A stretch of DNA of 64,000 bases from Sphingobium limneticum (GTDB lineage Bacteria > Pseudomonadota > Alphaproteobacteria > Sphingomonadales > Sphingomonadaceae): the NCBI RefSeq assembly GCF_008710155.1, contig NZ_VYPZ01000005.1, positions 236,798 to 300,797 on the forward strand, given 5' to 3'. The notes under the pieces are model-generated. The model worked only from the letters and a program-made list of their open reading frames with translations. It was not told the DNA's origin and did not search any database. Both the position numbers and the translations under genes were made by a program. Positions 8,241-17,735 of this stretch are shown in pieces (the first letter of the stretch is position 1; every line of letters starts with the position of its first letter).

Positions 8241-8299
8241 CCCCGGCAAAGGCTAGGGTCCAGTCCAGAGCGCGGAACTGGACCCCGGCCTTCGCCGGG
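8241..8299. repeat. REP-like palindrome (GGGTCCAGT type)
   Basis: An imperfect inverted repeat: CCCCGGCAAAGGCTAGGGTC on the left and GACCCCGGCCTTCGCCGGG on the right, with CCAGT/ACTGG inner arms. It shares its arm core with the palindrome at 9067-9126 and can act as a terminator for the Rrf2 gene. Confidence 0.7.
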
Positions 8300-8370
8300 T
8301 AACGGCATTTGGGATGGTCCCCTATAGAGACGCCCTTGCGCCTCGCGCTCCGCTTCGCCACATCAGCCCT

Positions 8371-9030
8371 ATGACCACGCCGCCGCTCAAAGCCACCCTG
8401 ATCCCCGTCACGCCGCTGCAGCAGAATTGCACGCTCTTCTGGTGCACGGAAACGATGCGCGGTGCCTTCGTCGATCCGGGCGGCGACCTGCCCGTGCTGA
8501 AAAAGGCGATCGCCCAGCATGACGTGACGATCGAGAAGATTCTCGTCACCCACGGCCATATCGACCATTGCGGGCAGGCCGGCGTGCTGGCCCGCGACCT
8601 CAATGTCCCGATCGAGGGGCCGCATGAGGACGACCGTTTCTGGATCGACCGACTGCCGCAGGATGGCGAACGCTGGGGCCTGCCGGGCGAAAGTTTCGAG
8701 CCGAACCGCTGGCTGAACGACGGCGATCAGGTAACGGTCGGCCATCTGACGCTGGACGTTTTTCATTGTCCCGGCCACACGCCCGGCCATGTCGTCTTCC
8801 ACCACGCGCCCAGCAAGCTGGCGATCGTGGGCGATGTGTTGTTTCAGGGATCGATCGGCCGCACCGACTTCCCGCGCGGCAATCATCAGGATCTGATCGA
8901 TGCGATCACCGGGAAGCTCTGGCCGCTGGGCGGCGAAACCGCCTTCGTCCCCGGCCATGGCCAGATGAGCAATTTCGCCCATGAACGGCGCACCAACCCC
9001 TATGTCGCCGATTCGGTGCTGGCGGGGTAG
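8371..9030 (+). CDS. MBL-fold hydrolase (glyoxalase II-like)
   Basis: A 219-residue metallo-beta-lactamase-fold protein. The metal motif is THGHIDH at residues 60-66, with the further ligands in FHCPGHTPGHVVF, AIVGDVLFQG and FVPGHG. The layout matches the compact glyoxalase II-like family (YcbL type) rather than full-length GloB, which is present separately at 13.5 kb. The ATG at 8371 is taken because the conserved N-terminus follows at once. REP-like palindromes lie on both sides of the gene. Confidence 0.85.
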   Translation: MTTPPLKATLIPVTPLQQNCTLFWCTETMRGAFVDPGGDLPVLKKAIAQHDVTIEKILVTHGHIDHCGQAGVLARDLNVPIEGPHEDDRFWIDRLPQDGERWGLPGESFEPNRWLNDGDQVTVGHLTLDVFHCPGHTPGHVVFHHAPSKLAIVGDVLFQGSIGRTDFPRGNHQDLIDAITGKLWPLGGETAFVPGHGQMSNFAHERRTNPYVADSVLAG

Positions 9031-9066
9031 CTCGCCCGTATAAGAACAAGCAATGACGTGAATGTT

Positions 9067-9126
9067 CCCCGGCGCAGGCAGGGGTCCAGTTCCATGATCC
9101 GATCTGGACCCCTGCCTGCGCCGGGG
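9067..9126. repeat. REP-like palindrome with perfect 23-bp arms
   Basis: Bases 9067-9089 are exactly repeated in inverted form at 9104-9126, with a 14-base loop. The arms include GGCGCAGGCAGGGGTCCAG. It lies between two convergent genes and may serve as a bidirectional terminator; related in sequence to the palindrome at 8241-8299. Confidence 0.85.
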
Positions 9127-9152
9127 AATGCTTACTTCATCGTATCTTGTTG

Positions 9153-9584
9153 TTACCCCCGTGCCGCCATCGCCGGCGGCACCGTGACCTCCCGCGTCGC
9201 GCCATAAGCGATGCTGAGCGCCACCCCCGCCATCACCAGCATCACGCCCCAGGTCAGCAGCGCGCCGCCCGCGCGCCATAGAGTGGGCTTGTCCGCATCC
9301 ATGCCGAACGCATGGACCACCCGCGCCACCACATAGACCAGCGCGCCGATCCACAGTCCCAGCGACGCGCCCGCCGCCATCTCCACCAGCGCGAAGAGAA
9401 TCAGCACGATCGGCGTATATTCCACGAAGTTCGCATGCGCCCGCATCCGCTTCGCCAACAGGCCGTTGCCGGCATCCCCATGCAATATCTTGTCCTTCAC
9501 GCGAAACCGCGCGCAGCGAATCGCCAGCCACATGTTCAGCAGCGCGCAGGCGGCGGCAAAGGTCAGCGTGATCGGCAACAACAT
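9153..9584 (-). CDS. MAPEG family membrane protein
   Basis: A 143-residue integral membrane protein with four hydrophobic segments, of the MAPEG family (membrane-associated proteins in eicosanoid and glutathione metabolism). The conserved ANFVEYTPIVLILF and YVVARVVHAFGM segments are present. Bacterial members are thought to have glutathione-linked activity at the inner membrane but the substrate is unknown. The gene is divergent from rpmF across about 200 bases. Confidence 0.85.
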   Translation of the reverse strand: MLLPITLTFAAACALLNMWLAIRCARFRVKDKILHGDAGNGLLAKRMRAHANFVEYTPIVLILFALVEMAAGASLGLWIGALVYVVARVVHAFGMDADKPTLWRAGGALLTWGVMLVMAGVALSIAYGATREVTVPPAMAARG

Positions 9585-9791
9585 GGACTATCCCCTCGAT
9601 TTCACGGTCTTTACCCTAGCTTGCCGGGGGTATGGGGCAAGGAAGGACTTGCACCCCGAACAAAAACCGCTATAGGCGCAGGGCTTCGCGATCACCCGGG
9701 CCGCATGGGTCTGCGGCGCCGTTGGCGTCAGCTTTTCCATGGGAACTGGCCGGTCGTACAACTTGATTGATATACGGAACAAGGTGCCGAC

Positions 9792-9971
9792 ATGGCTGTC
9801 CCCAAGCGCAAAACTTCTCCCTCCAAGCGCGGCATGCGCCGTAGCCACGATTCGCTCCGCGTCGAAGCATTCCAGGAATGCTCGAACTGTGGCGAACTGA
9901 AGCGTCCCCACAATCTGTGCGACGCCTGCGGGCATTATAACGGCCGCGAAATCGTCGCCGTCGGGGCGTAA
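9792..9971 (+). CDS. rpmF: 50S ribosomal protein L32
   Basis: A 59-residue gene. The product starts [20 protein letters not shown], as bacterial L32 does, and carries the zinc-binding pair CSNC and CDAC about 13 residues apart. It sits just upstream of plsX and fabH, the classic rpmF-plsX-fabH order that couples ribosome and phospholipid synthesis genes. Confidence 0.97.
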   Translation: MAVPKRKTSPSKRGMRRSHDSLRVEAFQECSNCGELKRPHNLCDACGHYNGREIVAVGA

Positions 9972-10006
9972 GCCCGTCTCTCTACTCCGCAAAGGGGTGC
10001 TCTAAA

Positions 10007-11065
10007 GTGTCAGGCCAACCGCGAATCGCAATCGACGCGATGGGCGGGGATGAAGGCGTGCACGTTATGATGGCGGGGGCCGCACTGGCCCGCCGCCGGC
10101 ATGACGGTTTGCGATTCACCCTGTTCGGCGACGAGGTGCGGATCAAGGCGGCGCTCGACCAGCACCCGAATTTGCGGGCGGCGTCGGACGTGGTCCATGC
10201 CGATACGGTCGTCGATGGCTCGGATAAGCCGAGTGTCGCGATTCGCAAGAAGAGCAGCTCCATGGCGATGGCCATCGCCGCCGTGAAGGCGGGGGAGGCC
10301 GGCGCGGCCGTCTCCGCCGGCAATACCGGCGCGTTGATGGCGATGGCGAAGCTTGCCCTGCGCACCATGCCGGGTGTCGATCGTCCTGCGCTGGCGGCTT
10401 TGCTGCCGACGCTGGGCGACAATGACGTCGTCATGCTGGATCTGGGCGCCAATACCGAATGCGACGCCCGCAACCTCGTCCAGTTCGCGGTGATGGGCGC
10501 CGCCTATTCGCGCATCGCCTTCGATCTTGAACGGCCGCGCGTGCGTCTGCTCAACATCGGCACCGAAGATCTGAAGGGCACGGACGAGATCCGGGACGCC
10601 GCTGCCGTGCTGCGCAGCGCGACCAGCCTGCCGCTCCAGTTCGACGGCTTTACCGAAGGCGACAAGATCGCCCGCGGCGACGCGGACGTCATTGTGTGCG
10701 ACGGTTTTTCCGGCAATGTCGCATTGAAGACGGCGGAGGGCACCGCCCGCTTCGTCACCGATGTGCTGCGCAAGGCGTTCACCAGCTCGATTCGCTCGAA
10801 GATCGGCTTCCTGATCTCGAAGCCGGCGATGCACCTGCTCAAACATCATCTCGATCCCAACAATCATAATGGCGCGGTATTCCTCGGCCTCAACGGCGTT
10901 GTGGTGAAAAGCCATGGCAGCGCGAACGACAAGGGCGTGGCCAATGCCGTCCATGTCGCCGCCCGGTTGCTGGAGGAAGATATCACCCGTCGCATCGCCG
11001 CCGACATGGCCGGCATCCAGTCGCTGTCGGCCGCCGCATCCAAGCTGGAGCAGCCCGTCAAGTGA
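10007..11065 (+). CDS. plsX: Phosphate acyltransferase PlsX
   Basis: A 352-residue enzyme that converts acyl-ACP to acyl-phosphate, the first committed step of phospholipid synthesis in the PlsX/PlsY route. The N-terminal [13 protein letters not shown], the central [17 protein letters not shown], and the later [16 protein letters not shown] are family signatures. It starts with GTG 36 bases after the rpmF stop. Its stop overlaps the GTG start of fabH. Confidence 0.96.
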   Translation: MSGQPRIAIDAMGGDEGVHVMMAGAALARRRHDGLRFTLFGDEVRIKAALDQHPNLRAASDVVHADTVVDGSDKPSVAIRKKSSSMAMAIAAVKAGEAGAAVSAGNTGALMAMAKLALRTMPGVDRPALAALLPTLGDNDVVMLDLGANTECDARNLVQFAVMGAAYSRIAFDLERPRVRLLNIGTEDLKGTDEIRDAAAVLRSATSLPLQFDGFTEGDKIARGDADVIVCDGFSGNVALKTAEGTARFVTDVLRKAFTSSIRSKIGFLISKPAMHLLKHHLDPNNHNGAVFLGLNGVVVKSHGSANDKGVANAVHVAARLLEEDITRRIAADMAGIQSLSAAASKLEQPVK

Positions 11066-12042
11066 TCCGCCGGTCCATTTTGCTCGGCACGGGTTCGGCC
11101 CTGCCTGTTCGCACCGTCAGCAACGCCGAACTGGCTGAAACTGTCGACACCAGCGACGAATGGATCGTCGAGCGGACCGGCATCCGCAACCGCCATATCG
11201 CGGGTGAGGGCGAAACCACGGCCAGTCTCGCGGCCGACGCAGCTGCCAAGGCGATTGAGGCCGCCGGCATCGCCGCGCAGGATATCGACCTCATCATTCT
11301 GGCGACGGCCACCCCGGACCAGACCTTCCCTGCCGCCGCGACCAAGGTGCAGGCGGCGTTGGGCATCAACGATTGCGTCGCCTTCGACGTCGCGGCCGTC
11401 TGCTCGGGCTTCCTCTATGCCGTGACCGTGGCGGACAGCATGATCCGTTCGGGCGCCGCAACACGCGCGCTGGTGATAGGCTCTGAAACCTTCAGCCGCA
11501 TCCTCGACTGGGAAGATCGCACCACTTGCGTCCTGTTCGGCGACGGTGCCGGCGCCGTGGTGCTGGGCGCGGAGGAAAGCGCGGACGCCGATCCCAAGAC
11601 GGCACGCGGCATCCTGGCGGCCAAGCTGCATGCCGATGGCCGGCACAACCAGCTTCTCTATGTCGATGGCGGTCCGTCCACGACCCAGACTGTGGGTAAG
11701 CTGCGCATGAAGGGGCAGGAAGTGTTCCGTCATGCGGTGGTCAACCTCGCCTCCGTGCTCAAGGAAGCGATGGAACTGGCAGGCCTGACCCCCGACGATA
11801 TCGACTGGCTGGTCCCGCATCAGGCCAATGCCCGCATCCTGGACGCGACCGCGCGCAAGCTGAAGCTGTCGCCCGATCGGGTGGTGGTGACGGTCGATCG
11901 CCACGCCAACACCTCCGCCGCCTCGGTGCCGCTCGCGCTGGATTATGCGGTGCGTGACGGCCGGATCAAGGCGGGCGACCTGATCGTGCTGGAAGCGATG
12001 GGCGGCGGCTTCACCTGGGGCGCCTGCGTTCTGCGCCTGTAG
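11062..12042 (+). CDS. fabH: 3-oxoacyl-ACP synthase III
   Basis: A 326-residue KAS III enzyme that condenses acetyl-CoA with malonyl-ACP to start fatty acid synthesis. The catalytic triad is readable: Cys114 in [13 protein letters not shown], His at about 253 in PHQANARI, and Asn at about 283 in HANTSAAS. The C-terminal [13 protein letters not shown] is typical. The GTG start at 11062 overlaps the plsX stop by four bases, so the two are translated together. Confidence 0.96.
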   Translation: MIRRSILLGTGSALPVRTVSNAELAETVDTSDEWIVERTGIRNRHIAGEGETTASLAADAAAKAIEAAGIAAQDIDLIILATATPDQTFPAAATKVQAALGINDCVAFDVAAVCSGFLYAVTVADSMIRSGAATRALVIGSETFSRILDWEDRTTCVLFGDGAGAVVLGAEESADADPKTARGILAAKLHADGRHNQLLYVDGGPSTTQTVGKLRMKGQEVFRHAVVNLASVLKEAMELAGLTPDDIDWLVPHQANARILDATARKLKLSPDRVVVTVDRHANTSAASVPLALDYAVRDGRIKAGDLIVLEAMGGGFTWGACVLRL

Positions 12043-12154
12043 CGCCATCATTTGTAAACCATAGCTACCGCTTGCCAAAGCGCCGCGAATCAATCACATT
12101 TCCAGATGACCGTCCGGGGGGGAGGGTCGTTGGGCTTGAATGAGGGGATGGTCG

Positions 12155-12451
12155 ATGACCGGCAACGGAACGCTGACGCGTGCGGACTTGGCAGAAAGCG
12201 TGAATCGCCATGTGGGCCTGTCGCGGGCCGAAGCGGCTGCGCTGGTCGAATCCATTCTCGAACATATGTCCACCGCGCTGGAGCGTGGGGAAAATGTGAA
12301 GATTTCCAGCTTCGGCACTTTCGTCCTGCGCGACAAGACGGAACGCATGGGCCGCAATCCCAAGACCGGCGTGGAAGTGCCGATCGAACCGCGCCGGGTG
12401 CTGACTTTCCGCGCCAGCCAGACGATGCGCGACCGCGTGGCCTCCGCCTGA
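12155..12451 (+). CDS. ihfA: Integration host factor alpha subunit
   Basis: A 98-residue DNA-bending protein of the HU/IHF family. The beta-arm tip motif RNPKTG is at residues 67-72 and the family pattern [17 protein letters not shown] precedes it. Placement next to merR and downstream of fabH is the usual alphaproteobacterial setting for ihfA rather than hup. The ATG at 12155 gives the normal IHF length. IHF is often a host cofactor for integrase-driven recombination. Confidence 0.9.
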   Translation: MTGNGTLTRADLAESVNRHVGLSRAEAAALVESILEHMSTALERGENVKISSFGTFVLRDKTERMGRNPKTGVEVPIEPRRVLTFRASQTMRDRVASA

Positions 12452-12602
12452 AAGTCCAGCGCCGCGATCGCCAAAAAAGGCGTTACGCGGATGCCTGATC
12501 GTCTCCTTTGCCCGCACTAATCGGCAATTGGCCGCTTTTCCAATATTAGCATAGCTTTACCATGGTTGACCTTGGCGCAAATATGGGTGCAACATCCCTG
12601 TC

Positions 12603-12974
12603 ATGGAAAAGGCAGAGGGTGCATTTCTGACCATCAGCGAGCTGGCTGGCGAGCTTGGTCTTCCCCAACATATCTTGCGCTATTGGGAAACGCGCTTTCC
12701 CCAACTGCGTCCGCTGCAACGATCCGGCAATCGTCGCTATTACAGGCCCGCCGACGTCGCATTGGCGCACCGCATCCACCAACTGCTCAATGTCGAGGGT
12801 TTCACCGTCAAGGGCGCGCAAAAGGCGCTGGTGGATGGTAATGGCGCATCGCCGGTCGAAGAATCGGCGGCACCGGCGCCGGTCTTCACTGCCCCCGTGG
12901 CGCTGGAACAGGGCGATCTGCTCGCCCGCCTGCTGGCAATCCGCACGGATCTTGCCAAAGCGATCGGCGATTAA
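12603..12974 (+). CDS. MerR family transcriptional regulator
   Basis: A 123-residue MerR-type regulator. Residues 8-70 form the winged HTH (FLTISELAGELGLPQHILRY, then SGNRRYYRPADVALAHRI). The C-terminal half is short and lacks the cysteines of metal-sensing members, fitting the small MerR protein usually found downstream of ihfA. The effector is unknown. Confidence 0.88.
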   Translation: MEKAEGAFLTISELAGELGLPQHILRYWETRFPQLRPLQRSGNRRYYRPADVALAHRIHQLLNVEGFTVKGAQKALVDGNGASPVEESAAPAPVFTAPVALEQGDLLARLLAIRTDLAKAIGD

Positions 12975-12980
12975 GCCGCT

Positions 12981-13418
12981 CTACTTTGCGGGCGCGCGAT
13001 AGGGGATGAAGTCGCCCAGTGCGCAGGCGCCCGACATCATGCCGGTCATCCGGTCGGCCGTGGTGGTGAAATCGCCCCGGCACAATTGCGATCCGAAGCT
13101 GCGCACGATCATGATGTCGCCTCTGGACAGCCCGCTGCAACTGCCGATCAGCTCATTCTTGTACACCAGCTTGCGGCTGACCCTGTAGAGCAGCACATTA
13201 TTGCTGATGACGGTCAGGTTGGTCTGCGGCTCGCGATTGATGCAACTGACCTTCTCGCCCGCCACCTTGCCGGCCAGCGCCTTGTCCAGGGTCGCCGCCT
13301 GCTTTTCGGTCAGCAGTTTCGGCGCATAGCTGCCGGTGCAGCCCGCCATCAGCAACGCCGCCGCCGTCATCCCCGCGCGCCCGATCCACGCCACCATCGC
13401 GTCTCTCTCCATCGTCAT
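12981..13418 (-). CDS. Hypothetical lipoprotein
   Basis: A 145-residue exported protein with a lipobox (LLMAGC at about residues 22-27), so probably lipid-anchored in the envelope. Four further cysteines (CINRE, GSCSG, QLCRG, GACAL) could form two disulfides. No family recognised. An internal ATG at 13412 is an alternative start. It is convergent with the MerR gene, only six bases away. Confidence 0.6.
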   Translation of the reverse strand: MTMERDAMVAWIGRAGMTAAALLMAGCTGSYAPKLLTEKQAATLDKALAGKVAGEKVSCINREPQTNLTVISNNVLLYRVSRKLVYKNELIGSCSGLSRGDIMIVRSFGSQLCRGDFTTTADRMTGMMSGACALGDFIPYRAPAK

Positions 13419-13485
13419 GCCCCAAAGAAAACTTTAAATCGAACGGCTCGGCAAATCTTAGGACGCCATCATAGCGCAAAAACCG

Positions 13486-14208
13486 TCAGGCCGCGTCCTT
13501 TGCCGCCCGCCGTTCCGCCAACTGCGCCACGCTGTCAGCGCGCATGAAGATGTTGGTCGCCCGCTCCAGCCCGATACTGGTCGGCACCGTCGCCTCGCCC
13601 CGTGCCCGCGCCGCCTCGACCGCTTCGACCCGCTGCGCCAGCGCCGCATTGCCCGGCTCCACACCCAGCGCGAACCGGCCGTTGGAGAGCGTATATTCAT
13701 GCGCGCAATAGACGGTCGTGTCGTCGGGCAGTGCGGCGAAGCGCGCCATATTGGCGAACATCTGCGCTGCTGTCCCCTCGAACAATCGGCCGCATCCCAT
13801 GGCGAACAATGTGTCGCCGACGAACAGGATATGATTGTCGGCCAGATGATAGGCGATGTGGCCCGCCGTATGGGCCGGCACAGCCATCACCGTCGCCACA
13901 TGCCCGCCGATCCGCACGCTATCGCCTTCACCCACCGTTCGGTCCAGCGTGCCGATCTTTTCCGCCTCGGCGGCCGGCCCCGTTATGATACAGCCCGTCG
14001 CCGCCTTGATCGCCGCATTGCCGCCGACATGGTCGCCATGCCAATGCGTGTTCCAGATCTGGCCGATGGTCCAACCGCGCGAGGCCGCCGCCTCCAGCAC
14101 CGGCTCGGCCACGGCGGGGTCGATCGCCACAGTCTCGCCGCTGGCGGCATCATGCAGCAGCCAGACATAATTGTCGTTGAGAACGGGGATGCGAACGACC
14201 TCCAGCAT
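13486..14208 (-). CDS. gloB: Hydroxyacylglutathione hydrolase (glyoxalase II)
   Basis: A 240-residue MBL-fold enzyme that hydrolyses S-D-lactoylglutathione to lactate and glutathione. The metal motif THWHGDH is at residues 54-60; AHTAGHIAYH, FVGDTLFAMGCGRLFEG and CAHEYTLSN carry the remaining ligands and glutathione-site residues. MLEVVRIPVLNDNY is the standard N-terminus, so the start is placed at 14208. The gloA gene lies immediately upstream, five bases away, forming a methylglyoxal detoxification operon. Confidence 0.95.
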   Translation of the reverse strand: MLEVVRIPVLNDNYVWLLHDAASGETVAIDPAVAEPVLEAAASRGWTIGQIWNTHWHGDHVGGNAAIKAATGCIITGPAAEAEKIGTLDRTVGEGDSVRIGGHVATVMAVPAHTAGHIAYHLADNHILFVGDTLFAMGCGRLFEGTAAQMFANMARFAALPDDTTVYCAHEYTLSNGRFALGVEPGNAALAQRVEAVEAARARGEATVPTSIGLERATNIFMRADSVAQLAERRAAKDAA

Positions 14209-14213
14209 GGTGC

Positions 14214-14648
14214 TTACCAAGCCCCGATATTGGGCATGGAGGTCCAAGGCTCTGCCGGCTCCAGCCGCCCGTCCTGCAACAGTTCGATCGAAATATTATC
14301 CGGCGTGCGCACGAAGGCCATGTGCCCGTCGCGCGGCGGCCGGTTGATGGTGATGCCCGCGTCCATCAACGTCTGACACGTCGCGTAGATATTTTCCACC
14401 CGATAGGCGATATGACCGAAATTGCGCCCGCCGTCATAGATTTCGCCCGCGCTGCCATCGGCCGGCGGCCAGTTGTAGGTCAGTTCGACCTGTGCATCCT
14501 CATCCCCCGGCGCGGCGAGATAGACCAGCGTGAAGCGCCCCTGCTCGCTGTCGAAACGCTTCACCTCTTTCAGGCCCAGCAGGTCGAAAAAGGCGATCGT
14601 CTTGTCCACGTCGGTCACGCGGATCATGCTATGCAGGAATTTGGGCAA
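14214..14648 (-). CDS. gloA: Lactoylglutathione lyase (glyoxalase I)
   Basis: A 144-residue VOC-fold metalloenzyme that converts the methylglyoxal-glutathione hemithioacetal to S-D-lactoylglutathione. Metal ligands are placed as in the family: His in FLHSMIRV, Glu in AQVELTYNW, His in NFGHIAYRVENI and Glu in ISIELLQ. It is the first gene of a two-gene operon with gloB. Confidence 0.93.
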   Translation of the reverse strand: MPKFLHSMIRVTDVDKTIAFFDLLGLKEVKRFDSEQGRFTLVYLAAPGDEDAQVELTYNWPPADGSAGEIYDGGRNFGHIAYRVENIYATCQTLMDAGITINRPPRDGHMAFVRTPDNISIELLQDGRLEPAEPWTSMPNIGAW

Positions 14649-14752
14649 GATAGTCTCCGTTCGTCGTTGGAAAGCAACGGTTCATCTCGGTGATTATAGA
14701 TAGGCTCCCAAGATAAGGTCGCGCATCACCGGACGGAAGAGGAAAGCGGACA

Positions 14753-15460
14753 ATGGCACTGGAAATGCGGGACAAGATTTTGCTGGGCAGCGCGGCACTG
14801 CTGGCCTTCGGCGTGATATCGGGCGGTTACCTGCTGGGCGACGGGCTCAAGCGGGCCAAGGCGGCGGACCGATCGGTCACGGTGCGCGGCCTTGCCGAAA
14901 AGGATGTGACGGCGGACCTTGCCACCTGGTCGATCAGCTATTCTGCCACCGGGTTCGACCTGCCCACAGTGCGCGCCGAAATCGACAATAATACCAAGGA
15001 ATTGCAGGGCTATTTCAGTGGCCTGGGTTTCAAGCCAGCTGATCTGACCCCGACCGGGGCCGGTGTGAACCAATATCTCAACAACGGCGTCAACACGATC
15101 ACCATCACCCAGCGCATGTTGCTGCGCACCACCGACATCGCTCGCGCGCAAAAAGCGGTGGCGCAGCAATTCGACCTCGTCCGTCGCGGCGTGACGCTTC
15201 AGGAAGGGTCGGGCATGAAATACAGCTTCACCAAGCTGAATGACGTGAAGCCCGACATGGTCGCCGCCGCCACGCGGGATGCGCGCGCCGCCGCCGAGCA
15301 GTTCGCCAAGGATTCAGGGTCGGGCGTGGGCGGCATCAAGAGCGCGACCCAAGGCTATTTCTCGATCGACGCCCGCGATGGCGAGGGCGGCGACGGATCG
15401 AGCGACACGCCCTACAAGAAGGTGCGCGTCGTCACGACCGTCGACTTCTACCTTAAATAG
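14753..15460 (+). CDS. SIMPL domain (DUF541) protein
   Basis: A 235-residue protein with a single N-terminal membrane helix (about residues 9-28, ILLGSAALLAFGVISGGYLL) and a SIMPL/DUF541 domain in the periplasm, beginning at DRSVTVRGLAEKDVTADLATW. The family includes outer-surface and periplasmic proteins of poorly known function, some tied to oxidative stress. The gene is monocistronic and divergent from gloA. Confidence 0.85.
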   Translation: MALEMRDKILLGSAALLAFGVISGGYLLGDGLKRAKAADRSVTVRGLAEKDVTADLATWSISYSATGFDLPTVRAEIDNNTKELQGYFSGLGFKPADLTPTGAGVNQYLNNGVNTITITQRMLLRTTDIARAQKAVAQQFDLVRRGVTLQEGSGMKYSFTKLNDVKPDMVAAATRDARAAAEQFAKDSGSGVGGIKSATQGYFSIDARDGEGGDGSSDTPYKKVRVVTTVDFYLK

Positions 15461-15481
15461 GGGCGCCGCAATCACCCGATT

Positions 15482-15555
15482 CCGTTCGCTTCAAGCGAAG
15501 GCGAGAAGCGGCCAGTGCCGTGCTTCTCGCTTCTCGACATGCTCGAAACGAACGG
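15482..15555. repeat. REP-like compound palindrome
   Basis: Outer arms CCGTTCG (15482-15488) and CGAACGG (15549-15555), with inner arms GCGAGAAGC and GCTTCTCGC (15501-15530). It lies in the 3' region between two convergent genes. The TTCTCGAC...CTCGAAACGAACGG pattern is a recurrent intergenic palindrome type in sphingomonads (from general knowledge). Confidence 0.65.
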
Positions 15556-15577
15556 AGGTGCGTGAAATTCGCCAACC

Positions 15578-15820
15578 TTAGCAACGGCCCCGGCGGCGTT
15601 CACGGCGCGAACAATCGCTCTTGTCGCCGATGACCGCGCTGGCAGCCCCGCCGATCACCGCGCCCTCAGTGGTGCCAAGGCCCGTCGCGCTACCCACGAT
15701 CGCGCCGCCCGCACCGCCGATCAGCCCGCCGCGCGTCGCCCCGCGCGAGCAGGCCGTGGTCGCGCTCGCCGCGACGATCAGCAGGCCGATGCCCGCAATT
15801 CTCTTCCAATGACTGTCCAT
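15578..15820 (-). CDS. Glycine-zipper lipoprotein
   Basis: An 80-residue protein: signal peptide (HWKRIAGIGLLIVAASA), lipobox-like TTAC near residue 24, then glycine-zipper repeats (GGLIGGAGGAIVGSATG, AVIGGAASAVIG) and a basic tail. It should be a small lipoprotein in the envelope. The ATG at 15820 is preceded by AGGAGA; the longer frame upstream is not convincing. Confidence 0.7.
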   Translation of the reverse strand: MDSHWKRIAGIGLLIVAASATTACSRGATRGGLIGGAGGAIVGSATGLGTTEGAVIGGAASAVIGDKSDCSRRERRRGRC

Positions 15821-15908
15821 CTCGCTGTCTCCTTCATCCAATCCCGCTACGGACAGGCGAACGGGTCGGGCGCGAAGCCAGTTCCGTGACAAAGTCTTGC
15901 TGCTAAAC

Positions 15909-16781
15909 TTAACCGGCTGGTTTCTCGGCAGGAAGGCGCGACAGATTGTCCGCCGCCGCCTTGCCCGCGGCCGCCGTCGGCGCCAATTTGACCGCCCGAC
16001 CCCAGGCGGCACGCGCCACATCCTCATGATCGGTCAGCACTGCGATATTGCCTTCCTCCAATGCGACCGAAGCATCATCGGGGGAAAGTTGCACGGCTCG
16101 CGCGATATGGGCCTGTGCCAGGCGCATGTCGCCCGTGCGCCGCGCCAGCGTCGCCGACAGCAGCCAGGCCAGCGGATCTTTGGGCGCCTGTGTCAATGCG
16201 ATGTCCAGCGAATCGCGCGCGGCCTTCATATCGTCCAGCGCCACCAGCGCTCGCGCCCGGTCCAGATGCACCTCACCCTTCTCCAGCCCGTCGGGCAGGC
16301 CGCGCGCCAGTGCCGCGTCGAAATCGCTTCGCGCCTTGGGCAGGTCGCCGTTCGCCATGGCGGCGTTGCCCGCCTGCGCCCATAGCCGCGCCGCCTCGAC
16401 CATCTCGCCGCTGCGCTCGGCTTCCTCGGCGGCCTGTTCGAAAGCGACGATGGCGGGCGTCCAGCGCTCCGCCCGCGCATAGGCAAAGCCCATGCAATGA
16501 CGCGCATAGAAGCTGCCGCCCTCGATCCGCCATTTCTGGGCGAAGGCGACGCCGGCATCGGGGGATTCCATCGCCTGGTCCAGGCATGCCTGGAAGGGCG
16601 CGGCGAATTTGGCAGGCACGGGCACCTTGCCATCATCCCGCGCCGGGGCGGTCGCCGCCGGTGTGGCCGCCGCAGCGGCAGCGGCGCGTTGTTCCTGTTT
16701 TTGCTTGCGGCTGCGATTCATCACCGCCTCGATCTCGGGATCATAGGCCTGAAGCAGGATCGGCAGGAAGAAAAAGGGCAT
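15909..16781 (-). CDS. Tetratricopeptide repeat protein
   Basis: A 290-residue protein with an Ala-rich linker (residues 30-50) followed by several TPR-like helical repeats between about 85 and 275 (for example GFAYARAERWTPAIVAFEQA and ATLARRTGDMRLAQAHIARA). A short hydrophobic N-terminus may be a signal or anchor. TPRs mediate protein contacts; the partner is unknown. Its start codon overlaps the stop of the alpha/beta hydrolase gene by one base, so the two form an operon. Confidence 0.8.
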   Translation of the reverse strand: MPFFFLPILLQAYDPEIEAVMNRSRKQKQEQRAAAAAAATPAATAPARDDGKVPVPAKFAAPFQACLDQAMESPDAGVAFAQKWRIEGGSFYARHCMGFAYARAERWTPAIVAFEQAAEEAERSGEMVEAARLWAQAGNAAMANGDLPKARSDFDAALARGLPDGLEKGEVHLDRARALVALDDMKAARDSLDIALTQAPKDPLAWLLSATLARRTGDMRLAQAHIARAVQLSPDDASVALEEGNIAVLTDHEDVARAAWGRAVKLAPTAAAGKAAADNLSRLPAEKPAG

Positions 16782-17548
16782 CAGAAGCTATCCGGAATGA
16801 GGGCCAGCAAAGCGGCGACGGTGCGGATCAGCAGGGCGATGTCGCCGTCGCGGGAAAGGCGGTGGTCGCCGTCCTTAATCAGCAGGGTCTGCACGTCGGA
16901 TGAACGCACGCGCTCCGCCGTCCTGACGGCAATGGCCCACGGCACATCCTCGTCCTGTTGCCCATGCAGCAGCCGTACGGGGCAATCGATGCCGATCTCG
17001 CCCTCCAGCAGCCGCAGCGCCTGCCCCGACTGCCAGAAACCCAGCGTCGTCACACAAGGCTGGTCCCCATAGGGCGTCGGTTCCTCGATCCGCCCCTCGG
17101 TTTGCAGCAGCGCCTTGTCGGCATCGGTAAAGCCCCATTCGGTAAAGTCGGGCGCGGCCGCGATGCCGACCACTCCCTGGACCTGCTCGGGCCGCGCCAG
17201 CGCCACCAGCAGCGCGAGCCAGCCGCCCATGGACGATCCGACCAGCACGACCGGCCCCTCGACGAGATTGTCGAGCAGCAGCAGCACATCGTCGCGCCAA
17301 CTGGCCAGCGTGCCGTCCGCAAACCGTCCATCGCTGGCACCACAGCCTGCATAGTCCATTCGCAACATTGCGCGGCCCTGGCTCGCTGCCCACCGGTCCA
17401 GCGCGATCGCCTTGCTCCCTTCCATGTCGGACATATAGCCCGGCAGGAAGACCATGGTCGGCCCGGTCCCAGCCCGATGCCGATAGGCAAGGCGCAACCC
17501 GTCGGGCCGGGCGAACAGCGCGGGCGGGGCGGCGGGGGTATCGGTCAC
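16781..17548 (-). CDS. Alpha/beta hydrolase
   Basis: A 255-residue alpha/beta-hydrolase-fold protein. The nucleophile elbow is GSSMGG, preceded by the oxyanion region FLPGYMSDMEG; the acid is probably in HGQQDEDVP and the histidine in KDGDHRLS. The GTG at 17548 with AGGA upstream gives a domain of normal size. Similar to carboxylesterase/palmitoyl-thioesterase ABHD10-like proteins; the substrate is unknown. The TPR gene follows with a one-base overlap. Confidence 0.8.
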   Translation of the reverse strand: MTDTPAAPPALFARPDGLRLAYRHRAGTGPTMVFLPGYMSDMEGSKAIALDRWAASQGRAMLRMDYAGCGASDGRFADGTLASWRDDVLLLLDNLVEGPVVLVGSSMGGWLALLVALARPEQVQGVVGIAAAPDFTEWGFTDADKALLQTEGRIEEPTPYGDQPCVTTLGFWQSGQALRLLEGEIGIDCPVRLLHGQQDEDVPWAIAVRTAERVRSSDVQTLLIKDGDHRLSRDGDIALLIRTVAALLALIPDSF

Positions 17549-17690
17549 GATCTCATCCTTTGATAGGCGGCACGAACCTGCCTTAACCTTCCAAAGACGC
17601 CGGGAACAGCGCAAGTCCGGCACGATGGGGCGTTGATAGGGGCGTGAACGAAGTTTTTTCGTCGCTGATTAAAATAATGCGGACAATGCG

Positions 17691-17719
17691 TTGACAGCTC
17701 TGGAGGCCGCCGTTAGAGG
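17691..17719 (+). promoter_or_regulatory. Promoter of tRNA-Leu
   Basis: TTGACA at 17691-17696 is a perfect -35 box; TTAGAG or TAGAGG at 17713-17719, 16-17 bases later, is a weak -10 box. The tRNA starts about 20 bases downstream. Confidence 0.5.
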
Positions 17720-17735
17720 CGCACTCCTACCCCGT

